A stretch of DNA of 20,149 nucleotides from an uncultured Johnsonella sp. (GTDB lineage: Bacteria; Bacillota; Clostridia; Lachnospirales; Lachnospiraceae). How positions within the stretch are numbered: position 1 is the stretch's first letter; each line of letters starts with the position of its first letter. The notes below the pieces were generated by a model. The model did no database searches and was not told the origin of the DNA. It saw nothing but the letters and a program-made list of their open reading frames with translations. Below are positions 1-6,659 of this stretch, piece after piece. The translations under genes and the position numbers were made by a program. The stretch is taken from positions 1 to 20,149 of the forward strand of contig CAJPUK010000030.1 in the NCBI GenBank assembly GCA_905373785.1, read 5' to 3'.

Positions 1-27
1 GGGCAGTCCCTGCCCTATTGTTTTTTC
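1..27 (+). terminator. Probable right part of a plus-strand intrinsic terminator
   Basis: GGGCA (1-5) can pair with TGCCC (11-15), and TATTG then a T run (21-26) follow on the plus strand. This is the usual shape of a Rho-independent terminator for a plus-strand gene left of the window. The stem may be longer, because its left arm starts at the window edge, so its full extent cannot be judged. Confidence 0.4.
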
Positions 28-29
28 TT

Positions 30-75
30 ATGCTACCTTAACCCACCGTCTAAAGCCGGTGGGTTAAGGTAGCAT
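30..75. repeat. Perfect 19-bp inverted repeat (stem-loop)
   Basis: Bases 30-48 are the exact reverse complement of 57-75, with an 8-nt spacer (49-56). The stem is unusually long and perfect. On the minus strand it begins 46 nt after the hom stop, so it could end the hom transcript, but no T tract follows it on that strand: the next bases are A-rich. On the plus strand only TATTT follows. Read on the minus strand, the tip is GGCTTTAGACGG, which resembles the CTTTAG-tipped hairpins I know from ends of IS200/IS605-type elements. No tnpA or tnpB is in the window. It is either a terminator-like hairpin or a palindromic mobile-element remnant. Confidence 0.6.
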
Positions 76-121
76 TATTTCAAATGTCGTACCTGAACCT
101 AAGTAATTCTTTGTAAGGCTT

Positions 122-1336
122 TTACCTTACTCTTATAAACTTTATTATATCATTAAGACTTTCACTTACCAAGTTAAAATCTTTTTCCCTTATATAACCT
201 GTAAGAACGGCAAATTCATCCAATCCTTCAAGTCTGATAACCTCCGAATCCGCAAAGGCTCTTCTGCACCTTGTTATATGCTTCTCATCCACATCCTTAA
301 ATCTTATAAAATATCTATGTGAGGTCTTGTCCATGGGTAGTACTTTTGCTCTTTCCTCAGACCATTCTATAGGTAATCTATTGCTTCCAAGTTTAATTAT
401 TGAGAGTATATCTGAGACTACCGCACTTGCCGTAGGCAACTTTCCGGCTCCGCTGCCGTAAAGCATGGTCCTGCCGAGCATATTTCCTTCAAGTAAGATA
501 GCATTAAAAACTCCCTTTACCATGTATAAGGGATTATCTCTATCAAGCATCATAGGGCAGACATAGGCTGCTATGTCTCCGTTATCATCAACAGTTGCAC
601 TTCCGCAAAGCTTTATTGCCATTGACATCTGCTTAGCATATTCAAGATCCACTTTTTCTATTTTACTTATACCCTCGGTATATATATCACTGAACTTTAC
701 TTCTTTTCCACAGGCAAGTGAGCTTAATATGGCTATTTTTCTTCCGGTATCGTATCCTTCTATGTCGGCTTCAGGGTTTCTTTCCGCATAACCGAGCTCC
801 TGTGCTTTTTGTAAAGCTTCTTCAAAGCTTTGCCCTTCTTCCGTCATGCAGGTCAGTATATAATTGGTTGTACCGTTTAATATTCCGTCTATCTCTTTTA
901 TAACCTCTCCCGCAAAGGCATCTCCTATCGTCCTTATAAGAGGTATACCGCCTCCTACACTTGCCTCAAAAAGAAAGGCTACATTCTTTTCCTTGGCAAT
1001 CCTAAGCAGTTCACTTCCGTACATTTCCACCAATGCCTTGTTGGAGGTGACTACATTTTTTCCTTTTAATAAGGCTCTTTTAACAAAATCATAAGCCGCC
1101 CCTGTACCGCCTATAGTTTCTACCACTACAGATATTTCTTCATCATTTTCTATATCTTCAAATTTTTCTGCAAGTATGCCGGCAATATCCGGATTTACTG
1201 ATTTTCTGTTGTCTAAAATACTTTTTACTCTGATTTTTTTCCCTGTAGAAGCTTCCAGTTCCTTATTATTTTCATTGATTATTTGATATACACCCGAACC
1301 TACAGTTCCAAAGCCTAATATTGATACATTTATCAT
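122..1336 (-). CDS. hom: Homoserine dehydrogenase
   Basis: This 404-residue enzyme reduces aspartate semialdehyde to homoserine with NAD(P)H, the branch step toward threonine and methionine. The N-terminal nucleotide-binding loop GFGTVG is at residues 8-13. NGTTNYIL at about 154-161 and the D-x-x-GYDTGRK block at about 191-200, with the expected catalytic Lys200, are classic homoserine dehydrogenase motifs. The last 60 or so residues look like a short, divergent ACT domain; many bacterial homologues are nearer 430 residues, so the regulatory tail is slightly reduced. The start follows GGGAG about 11 nt upstream. Only 8 nt separate it from the upstream ACT-domain gene, so the two are very likely co-transcribed. 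Function is assigned from motifs and family; cofactor preference and feedback inhibitor are not visible. Confidence 0.96.
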   Translation of the reverse strand: MINVSILGFGTVGSGVYQIINENNKELEASTGKKIRVKSILDNRKSVNPDIAGILAEKFEDIENDEEISVVVETIGGTGAAYDFVKRALLKGKNVVTSNKALVEMYGSELLRIAKEKNVAFLFEASVGGGIPLIRTIGDAFAGEVIKEIDGILNGTTNYILTCMTEEGQSFEEALQKAQELGYAERNPEADIEGYDTGRKIAILSSLACGKEVKFSDIYTEGISKIEKVDLEYAKQMSMAIKLCGSATVDDNGDIAAYVCPMMLDRDNPLYMVKGVFNAILLEGNMLGRTMLYGSGAGKLPTASAVVSDILSIIKLGSNRLPIEWSEERAKVLPMDKTSHRYFIRFKDVDEKHITRCRRAFADSEVIRLEGLDEFAVLTGYIREKDFNLVSESLNDIIKFIRVR

Positions 1337-1344
1337 TGCTTTAC

Positions 1345-1785
1345 TTACTCCCTAGCTAAAATTTTCACTTCATATATGCCTTCGCATAATTTTATGTCAT
1401 CCAGTAATTTAGTTATATTCCCTGTCCCTTCCAATACTTCTATAGATAATGAAATATTGGCAATATTGTTTACCGGTATGGATTGATGTATTGTTAGAAT
1501 ATTGGCTTGATAGGTGGATACTACCTTTAACAGATCTGACAAAAGCCCCGGTTTATCCAACATTTGCATAGCCAAAGTTATAGTCTTTCCTCTGGCATTA
1601 TCACTAAAAGTTGATATATCATCCTTGTATTTATAAAAGGAACTTCTACTGATACCGACTTTATCCGTAGCCTGTATAATACTCATATTCCTGTCTTCGC
1701 TTAAAAGCTTTTTAGCCTCCACAACCTTTATAAGCACTTCAGGAATGGCTTTTTCTTTCACTAAATAATATATATCTTCCCGCAT
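1345..1785 (-). CDS. ACT domain-containing protein (UPF0735/PheB-like)
   Basis: The product is 146 residues. An open frame extends upstream to 1851, but the start at 1785 (MREDIYYL) is preferred because GGAGG lies 7 nt before it and the upstream extension has no protein character. Residues about 35-65 (SIIQATDKVGISRSSFYKYK) look like a small helix-turn-helix. The C-terminal half, from about residue 70 (ITLAMQMLDKPGLLSDLLKV), is a typical ACT fold, which usually binds amino acids. Length and layout match the UPF0735/PheB family. Being first in a two-gene unit with hom suggests a sensor or regulator of aspartate-family amino-acid synthesis. That role is inference: the family has no firmly established reaction, and the chorismate-mutase label sometimes attached to PheB is not supported by anything seen here. 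Confidence 0.9.
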   Translation of the reverse strand: MREDIYYLVKEKAIPEVLIKVVEAKKLLSEDRNMSIIQATDKVGISRSSFYKYKDDISTFSDNARGKTITLAMQMLDKPGLLSDLLKVVSTYQANILTIHQSIPVNNIANISLSIEVLEGTGNITKLLDDIKLCEGIYEVKILARE

Positions 1786-1798
1786 TGTGTTTCCTCCA

Positions 1799-1812
1799 CA
1801 TACAAATGTATG
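1799..1812. promoter_or_regulatory. Palindrome in the leader of the ACT-hom unit
   Basis: CATACA and TGTATG form a perfect 6-bp dyad with a 2-bp spacer. It lies between the predicted transcription start (about 1816) and the ribosome binding site of the ACT-domain gene, where an operator for a repressor could sit. That it is an operator is inference; no regulator is identified. Confidence 0.35.
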
Positions 1813-1822
1813 ACACCCAGGG

Positions 1823-1851
1823 ATTTTAACATAAAAACAGCAAAAAAGCAA
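1823..1851 (-). promoter_or_regulatory. Predicted sigma-A promoter of the ACT-hom unit
   Basis: On the minus strand the -35 is TTGCTT (1851-1846), the spacer is 17 bp, and the -10 is TAAAAT (1828-1823) preceded by TGT, an extended -10. Transcription would start near 1816, giving a leader of about 31 nt. The -35 overlaps the right arm and T tract of the preceding terminator, so terminator and promoter share bases. Confidence 0.6.
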
Positions 1852-1867
1852 GCACCATGCTTGCTTT
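1842..1867 (-). terminator. Intrinsic terminator upstream of the ACT-hom unit
   Basis: AAAGCAAGCA (1845-1854) pairs perfectly with TGCTTGCTTT (1858-1867) around a 3-nt loop, and on the minus strand the stem runs into six T. This would end transcription arriving from secA-prfB just before the ACT-domain gene's own promoter. Confidence 0.75.
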
Positions 1868-1920
1868 CACTTTAACCTTTTAAGTTCTGATATTAAGCAT
1901 ACAAAAAGCACAAATCTAAA

Positions 1921-1961
1921 ACCGTCATTGTCCTATGTGATTTTATTCAGACAATGACGGT
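1921..1961 (-). terminator. Stem-loop downstream of prfB, possible terminator
   Basis: ACCGTCATTGTC (1921-1932) pairs perfectly with GACAATGACGGT (1950-1961) around a 17-nt loop. On the minus strand TTTTAGATTTG follows, a moderate T tract. Another imperfect hairpin (1983-1992 with 2005-2016) sits directly after the prfB stop, and the stronger terminator at 1842-1867 follows. Confidence 0.5.
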
Positions 1962-2016
1962 CTTATGTATTAAAAGTCCTAACGGTCGCTATGATCTATG
2001 AATAATAGCCGAACCG

Positions 2017-3130
2017 CTACTTGTTACCTAAACTGAGATAAGTCAAGTAGGCAGTTATGAATCTTTCTATATCTCCATCCAATACTGCACTGACATTGGC
2101 GGTTTCACAGCCTGTCCTATGATCTTTTACCAAACTGTAGGGCTGCATGATATAGGATCTTATTTGTGAGCCCCAGCCTATTTCCTTAACCGAGCCTCTT
2201 ATATCGGAGATTTTATCAACATTCTCCTGCTTCTTTATCATATAAAGCTTCGATTTGAGCATTTGCATAGCCTTTTCTTTATTACGAAGCTGGCTTCTCT
2301 CATTCTGGCACTGTACTACTATACCTGTAGGTATATGTGTTATACGCACCGCCGACGAGGTCTTATTTACATGCTGTCCTCCTGCACCGCTGGCACGGTA
2401 AGTATCCATACGTATATCTTCTTCATTGATATCCAAATCAAGATCTTCTTCTATCTCAGGTACCACATCACAGGAGACAAAGGAAGTTTGTCTTTTTGCC
2501 GCCGCATTGAAGGGTGAAATGCGTACCAGTCTATGTATACCATGCTCACTTTTAAGATAACCGTAGGCATTGAGCCCGTTTATCTGCATGGTTATAGACT
2601 TAAGTCCCGCCTCATCTTCTTCCAAAAAATCCAATACTTCAACACTATAGCCCATATTTTGTGCCCATCTGGAATACATTCTATATAACATTGAACACCA
2701 ATCACAGGCTTCAACTCCTCCTACTCCGGCATTAAGCTTAAGTATGGCGCAGGAGCTGTCATACTCTCCAAAAAGCAGGGTCTTGGTTCTAAGTGCATTT
2801 ATCCTGCTTTCTAAAGTATTAAGAGAGTGTTTTATATCATTAAGAAGCGAAGTATCCTTCTCCTCCCCTGCAAGCTCTATAAGTACTTCTATATCTTCAT
2901 AAAGGCTTTTAAGCTCCTTAAAGCTTTCTATATCACTTTCCAATGATTTTGCTTCTTTTAATATCTCAGCTGATTTTGAGCTGTCTTCCCAAAAATTAGC
3001 TGCTTCCATCGACTTATTAAGTTCTGCAAGTTTTTTTTCTTTTCCCTCAAGGTCAAAGTGAATCCCTCACTTCTGTAAGAGGTTTCTCATAGCTAGACAA
3101 TAATGCTTTGTATTGTTCAAGCTCCAACAT
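2017..3130 (-). CDS. prfB: Peptide chain release factor 2, made by programmed +1 frameshift
   Basis: RF2 recognises UGA and UAA and triggers peptide release on the ribosome. The gene is in two frames. It starts at ATG 3130, 7 nt after GGTGAGG, and reads 25 codons (MLELEQYKALLSS...) to an in-frame TGA at 3055-3053. A +1 shift at CTT-TGA-C moves to GAC (3054-3052) and reads on to the stop at 2017. The joined product is about 370 residues, close to the usual RF2 length. In joined numbering the SPF stop-recognition motif is at 205-207 and the catalytic GGQ at 250-252, the same positions as in E. coli RF2, which supports the joined reading. A start at 3009 would remove the conserved N-terminal segment. 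The gene begins 14 nt after the secA stop, so the two are co-transcribed. Confidence 0.96.
3052..3072 (-). promoter_or_regulatory. Programmed +1 frameshift site of prfB
   Basis: On the minus strand the site reads GAGGGATTCACTTTGAC (3068-3052). CTT is the slippery Leu codon, TGA the in-frame stop that RF2 itself reads, and GAGGG the internal Shine-Dalgarno-like stimulator. The stimulator ends 5 nt before CTT, against 3 nt in E. coli (AGGGGGTATCTTTGAC). AAGTGA (3072-3067) and TCACTT (3061-3056) form a perfect 6-bp inverted repeat around GGGAT, so the stimulator could sit in a hairpin. The autoregulation is established for RF2; the hairpin is an observation with no known role. Confidence 0.9.
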
Positions 3131-3144
3131 TTACCTCACCGCCT

Positions 3145-5706
3145 TTACTTTAATCTTCCATGGCATTGCTTATATTTTTTACCGCTGCCGCATGGGCAAG
3201 GGTCATTCGGATATATCTTATCGACATCTCTTTTTACAGGTGCCTTAACCGCACTGTCATCCTTGTTGGTTCCGGTAACTTTAGCTGCCGGCTCTCTTTC
3301 AACCTTTTGTTCAACTTTTACATGATAGAGTATTCTAACGGTATCTTCCGTAATTGCCGCCGTCATATCACCGAACATGTCATAGGCACTCTTTTTGTAC
3401 TCTACTAAAGGATCCTTTTGACCGAATGCCTGTAAGCCGATGCTTTGTCTAAGCTGTTCCATATCGTCTATATGGTTCATCCACTTGTTATCGATAACTC
3501 TTAAAAGTATAACTCGCTCAAATTCTCTCATCTGCTCCGAGTCGGGGAACTCGGCTTCTTTTTCTTCGTATAGTTTTATGGCCTGCTCTTTTAAGTTATG
3601 TACAAGCTCATTTTTATTATTAATGCCTTCTGTACCGATTTTTAAAAGCGGTATTATAGGAAGTAAAAGCTCATTAAGTTCTTTAAGATCCCACTCTTCA
3701 AGCTTTGCATCATCGGATATGGCAATATTTACTGCATTATCTATGATATTATTGATCATCTTAAGTATTGTGTCACGCATATTGTCGCCTTCCAATACCT
3801 TGTTTCTTTCCTCATAGATAACTTCTCTTTGCTCGTTATTTACCTGATCATATTTTAACAAATTCTCTCTTATACCATAGTTGTTGCTTTCTATCTTCAT
3901 CTGTGCTCTCTCTATGGCATTGGAAAGCATCCTGTGCTCTATCTGCTCACCTTCAGGAACTCCCAAGGACTCAAACATACCTATAAGTCTTTCTGAGCCG
4001 AAAAGTCTCATCAGATCATCCTCAAGAGATATGTAAAATCTTGACTCTCCCGGGTCTCCCTGACGACCTGAACGACCTCTAAGCTGGTTGTCTATACGTC
4101 TTGCCTCATGTCTTTCGGTACCTATTATCTTAAGTCCGCCCTTTTCCTTGGACTCATCATCAAGCTTGATATCGGTACCACGACCTGCCATGTTGGTTGC
4201 TATTGTTACCGCACCGTGAACTCCGGCACCGGCTACAATCTCCGCTTCCTTTTCATGGAACTTGGCATTAAGTACGGTATGGGGTATACCTTCCTTTTTA
4301 AGCATATTTGAAAGCATCTCGGAGGTCTCTATGGTAATGGTACCTACAAGCACCGGCTGTCCCTTTTCGTGGGTCTGCTTTATATCCTCAACAACCGCCC
4401 TGAACTTTTCTTTCTTGCTCTTGTATACCGCATCCTCATGGTCTTTACGAGCTACAGGCTTATTGGTAGGTATTGCTATAGCATCCATTCCGTAAGTATT
4501 TCTAAACTCTTTTTCTTCCGTAAGTGCAGTACCGGTCATTCCCGCCTTTTTCTTAAATTTATTAAAGAAGTTCTGGAAGGTTATAGTTGCCAAAGTCTTG
4601 GACTCTCTTCTTACATTTACATGCTCCTTAGCCTCTATAGCCTGATGAAGTCCGTCAGAGTATCTTCTTCCCGGCATTATACGACCGGTAAATTCATCTA
4701 CTATAAGCACTTCATCATCTTTAACCACATAGTCCTTATCTTTAAACATCAGGTTATTTGCACGAAGTGCCAAGGTAATACAATGCTGTATCTCAAGGTG
4801 TTCCGGATCTGCAAGGTTTTCTATCTGGAAGAATTTCTCAACCTTTGCCACACCCTGCTCGGTAAGGTTAACTATCTTATCCTTCTCGTTAACTATAAAG
4901 TCTCCGGTCTCTTCAATAGTCTCTCCCATCAGAGCATTCATCTTGCTAAACTCCGCACTGGCTGTACCCTTCTCAAGCTGCTTTGCAAGTACATCACAAA
5001 CCTCATAAAGCTTGGTTGATTTTCCGGACTGACCTGATATGATAAGAGGAGTTCTCGCCTCATCTATAAGCACGGAGTCTACCTCGTCTATTATGGCATA
5101 ATCAAGCTCACGAAGTACTTTTTGATTTTTATAGATAGCCATGTTGTCTCTAAGGTAGTCAAATCCAAGCTCGTTGTTGGTTACATAAGTTATATCGCAA
5201 CCGTAAGCTTCCTGTCTTTCATCATTGTTCATTGAGTTAAGTACAACTCCTACAGTCAAGCCCAAAAACTCATGTATACTTCCCATCCACTCGGCATCAC
5301 GCTTTGCCAAATAATCATTTACCGTAACTATGTGTACACCCTTGCCGGCTAATGCATTAAGGTAGGCAGGACAGGTAGATACCAAGGTTTTACCTTCACC
5401 TGTTCTCATCTCCGCAATACGTCCTTGATGCAGTACTATACCACCCATTAACTGCACCGGATAATGCTCCATATTAACTACTCTTCTTGCCGCTTCCCTT
5501 ACTGTAGCGAAAGCCTCCGGCAGTATGGAATCCAAACTTTCTCCACCTGCAATCCTTTCCTTAAATTTTACAGTATTTTGTTTTAACTCATCATCACTGA
5601 GAGACATCATTGCATCACGCATATCCTCTATCTTTTTAACGATAGGGGTAATCATTTTTATCTCTCTTTCACTGTGTGTTCCAAATATCTTCTCAATCAG
5701 GTTCAT
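3145..5706 (-). CDS. secA: Preprotein translocase ATPase SecA
   Basis: SecA is the motor that drives secretory proteins through SecYEG at the membrane. The open frame reaches 5757, but ATG 5706 (MNLIEKIFGTHSEREIK) is chosen because it follows AGGAGAG at good spacing and matches the usual SecA N terminus; this gives 853 residues. The Walker A motif (RTGEGKT) is near residues 101-107, followed by the DEVDSVLIDEARTPLIISG block of the DEAD motor, and helicase motifs including MAGRGTDIKL and QLRGRSGRQGDPG further on. The last 20 residues carry the zinc-binding SEC-C tail with C837, C839, C848 and H849. prfB follows 14 nt downstream. In many Clostridia hpf lies immediately upstream of secA; here a gap with no such gene takes its place. 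Confidence 0.98.
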   Translation of the reverse strand: MNLIEKIFGTHSEREIKMITPIVKKIEDMRDAMMSLSDDELKQNTVKFKERIAGGESLDSILPEAFATVREAARRVVNMEHYPVQLMGGIVLHQGRIAEMRTGEGKTLVSTCPAYLNALAGKGVHIVTVNDYLAKRDAEWMGSIHEFLGLTVGVVLNSMNNDERQEAYGCDITYVTNNELGFDYLRDNMAIYKNQKVLRELDYAIIDEVDSVLIDEARTPLIISGQSGKSTKLYEVCDVLAKQLEKGTASAEFSKMNALMGETIEETGDFIVNEKDKIVNLTEQGVAKVEKFFQIENLADPEHLEIQHCITLALRANNLMFKDKDYVVKDDEVLIVDEFTGRIMPGRRYSDGLHQAIEAKEHVNVRRESKTLATITFQNFFNKFKKKAGMTGTALTEEKEFRNTYGMDAIAIPTNKPVARKDHEDAVYKSKKEKFRAVVEDIKQTHEKGQPVLVGTITIETSEMLSNMLKKEGIPHTVLNAKFHEKEAEIVAGAGVHGAVTIATNMAGRGTDIKLDDESKEKGGLKIIGTERHEARRIDNQLRGRSGRQGDPGESRFYISLEDDLMRLFGSERLIGMFESLGVPEGEQIEHRMLSNAIERAQMKIESNNYGIRENLLKYDQVNNEQREVIYEERNKVLEGDNMRDTILKMINNIIDNAVNIAISDDAKLEEWDLKELNELLLPIIPLLKIGTEGINNKNELVHNLKEQAIKLYEEKEAEFPDSEQMREFERVILLRVIDNKWMNHIDDMEQLRQSIGLQAFGQKDPLVEYKKSAYDMFGDMTAAITEDTVRILYHVKVEQKVEREPAAKVTGTNKDDSAVKAPVKRDVDKIYPNDPCPCGSGKKYKQCHGRLK

Positions 5707-5744
5707 GCATACTCTCCTGTCATTTTCTAATCCATAACTATATA

Positions 5745-5773
5745 AGTGTATCACCATACTACTATAACTTCAA
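5745..5773 (-). promoter_or_regulatory. Candidate promoter of secA-prfB
   Basis: On the minus strand TTGAAG (5773-5768) is followed after 17 bp by TACACT (5750-5745). Transcription would start near 5738, leaving a leader of roughly 32 nt. Both hexamers match the consensus only partly, so this is tentative. Confidence 0.35.
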
Positions 5774-5940
5774 TCTTAATTGTAAAGTTTATAAAAAGTT
5801 AATACACTAAAGATTTAAGTTCAGGTAAGCCATTCATATTTGTACGATTACAAATGCCGACAACTATCGGATAGATATATATAAATAATATTTTACTTAA
5901 TTATGATACTACTGTAATGTATCGTTGATATCTAGCTCTA

Positions 5941-5985
5941 TTACCACTTTATCAATAGATTGTAACATATATAATCAAAGAGCAT
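5941..5985 (-). CDS. Possible 14-codon leader ORF upstream of secA
   Basis: AGGAGGGAGA (6000-5991) is the strongest Shine-Dalgarno match in the gap. ATG follows 9 nt after its AGGAGG core and opens MLFDYICYNLLIKW, then TAA. A second overlapping ATG at 5968 in another frame gives MLQSIDKVVIELDINDTLQ and a TAG at 5909. The stop of the first ORF is 235 nt before the secA start codon. It may be a translated leader peptide, the worn start of a lost gene, or a chance purine tract; nothing identifies a family. Confidence 0.25.
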   Translation of the reverse strand: MLFDYICYNLLIKW

Positions 5986-6090
5986 TAAAATCTCCCTCCT
6001 ATTGATGATATTAATTAAATGTCAATGATATATTACACTACATTTTATATTATGCATATATATCTACTTACCTTAACTGTAACCGCTAAA

Positions 6091-6148
6091 CAGGCTGTTA
6101 CAGCACTTTATACACAATTCAATATATAAATATTGCTGAAACAGCCTG
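6091..6148 (-). terminator. Stem-loop after the Lys/Ala-rich protein gene
   Basis: Bases 6091-6105 pair with 6134-6148 at 14 of 15 positions (one A-A mismatch) around a 28-nt loop. The stem starts 8 nt after the stop of the gene at 6156. On the minus strand only TTTAGCGG follows, so the T tract is weak and termination efficiency is uncertain. Confidence 0.5.
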
Positions 6149-6155
6149 ATCATTT

Positions 6156-6563
6156 TTATAATTCTACTTTATAAGAAGGTGAGGAATCCCCGTTTATAAC
6201 ATAATAAGCAGCATTTTCCTCAGGTTTTATATAAATATCTACTTTCTTTATAACTACACCCTTATTAGCTTTTTTATAAGCCTTAACCGCCTTAGCCACA
6301 ATATTTTTTACAAGTACCGATCTGCCTTCATACTCCACAACTGCAGATACTTTAGGCTCTACTTCCGCTCTTTTGGCAGTCGCCTTTTTAGCAACGGGCT
6401 TTTTTTCTTCACTTTCTGCCGCAGCAAGCTTTACATCAGCCGCTTCGCCGGTATTAGCTTTGGTGCTTTTTTTAGCAGCACTTTTCTTTTCAGCAGTACT
6501 TTTCTTAGCAGCCTTGGTTTCTTTCTTTTCTTCCATACTTATTGTTTTTTCTTCCTTTTTCAT
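6156..6563 (-). CDS. Lys/Ala-rich protein, DUF6465-like
   Basis: This 135-residue protein has two parts. Residues 1 to about 75 are low-complexity, rich in Lys, Ala, Glu, Ser and Thr with repeated KKSTAEKKSAAKK-like units, and resemble the basic tails of histone H1-like or other nucleic-acid-binding proteins. Residues about 76-135 form a compact, apparently folded domain (VVEYEGRSVLVKNIVAKAVK, then KKVDIYIKPEENAAYYVING). That domain resembles, from memory, DUF6465, a family of unknown function in Lachnospiraceae. The start follows AGAGGTGAG at good spacing and a consensus-like promoter (6611-6640). No signal peptide or membrane span is seen. It sits alone between the SUF operon and secA. DNA or RNA binding is inference from tail composition only. 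Confidence 0.88.
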   Translation of the reverse strand: MKKEEKTISMEEKKETKAAKKSTAEKKSAAKKSTKANTGEAADVKLAAAESEEKKPVAKKATAKRAEVEPKVSAVVEYEGRSVLVKNIVAKAVKAYKKANKGVVIKKVDIYIKPEENAAYYVINGDSSPSYKVEL

Positions 6564-6610
6564 ATACTCACCTCTTTGGCTCTCTCTAATATCAATATGC
6601 TTTCCAAATG

Positions 6611-6640
6611 ATTATATATTATTTATGTATATTAAAGCAA
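6611..6640 (-). promoter_or_regulatory. Predicted promoter of the Lys/Ala-rich protein gene
   Basis: On the minus strand TTGCTT (6640-6635), an 18-bp spacer, then a perfect TATAAT (6616-6611). The start would be near 6604, giving a leader of about 41 nt. It lies within the 96-nt gap after sufU, so the downstream gene need not depend on the SUF transcript. Confidence 0.6.
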
Positions 6641-6659
6641 GATTTTTATAAAAAAGTCT

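Larger units (their letters stand above)
5707..6155. other. AT-rich intergenic region upstream of secA
   Basis: This 449-nt stretch contains no long open frame on either strand. It holds a candidate secA promoter (5745-5773), a strong orphan Shine-Dalgarno sequence with a 14-codon ORF (5941-6000), and a stem-loop just after the upstream gene (6091-6148). The rest is AT-rich with short TA tracts, and I see no recognisable RNA family in it. Confidence 0.7.

Noticed and set aside
1786..1851. Upstream extension of the ACT-domain gene to 1851
   Set aside because: The extension covers the promoter, leader dyad and ribosome binding site, and its Cys/Phe-rich peptide is not protein-like for this family.
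1786..2016. A T-box or other amino-acid riboswitch before the ACT-hom unit
   Set aside because: I found no T-box core (AGGGTGGNACCGCG-like) on the minus strand, and the predicted leader is only about 31 nt, too short for one.
4369..5019. A 216-codon plus-strand open frame
   Set aside because: It lies entirely antisense to secA, has no ribosome binding site, and has low-complexity Leu/Ile/Ser/Tyr-rich composition typical of the complement of a real gene.
5707..5757. Upstream extension of secA to 5757
   Set aside because: The 17 extra residues do not match SecA N termini, and the good ribosome binding site is just before 5706.
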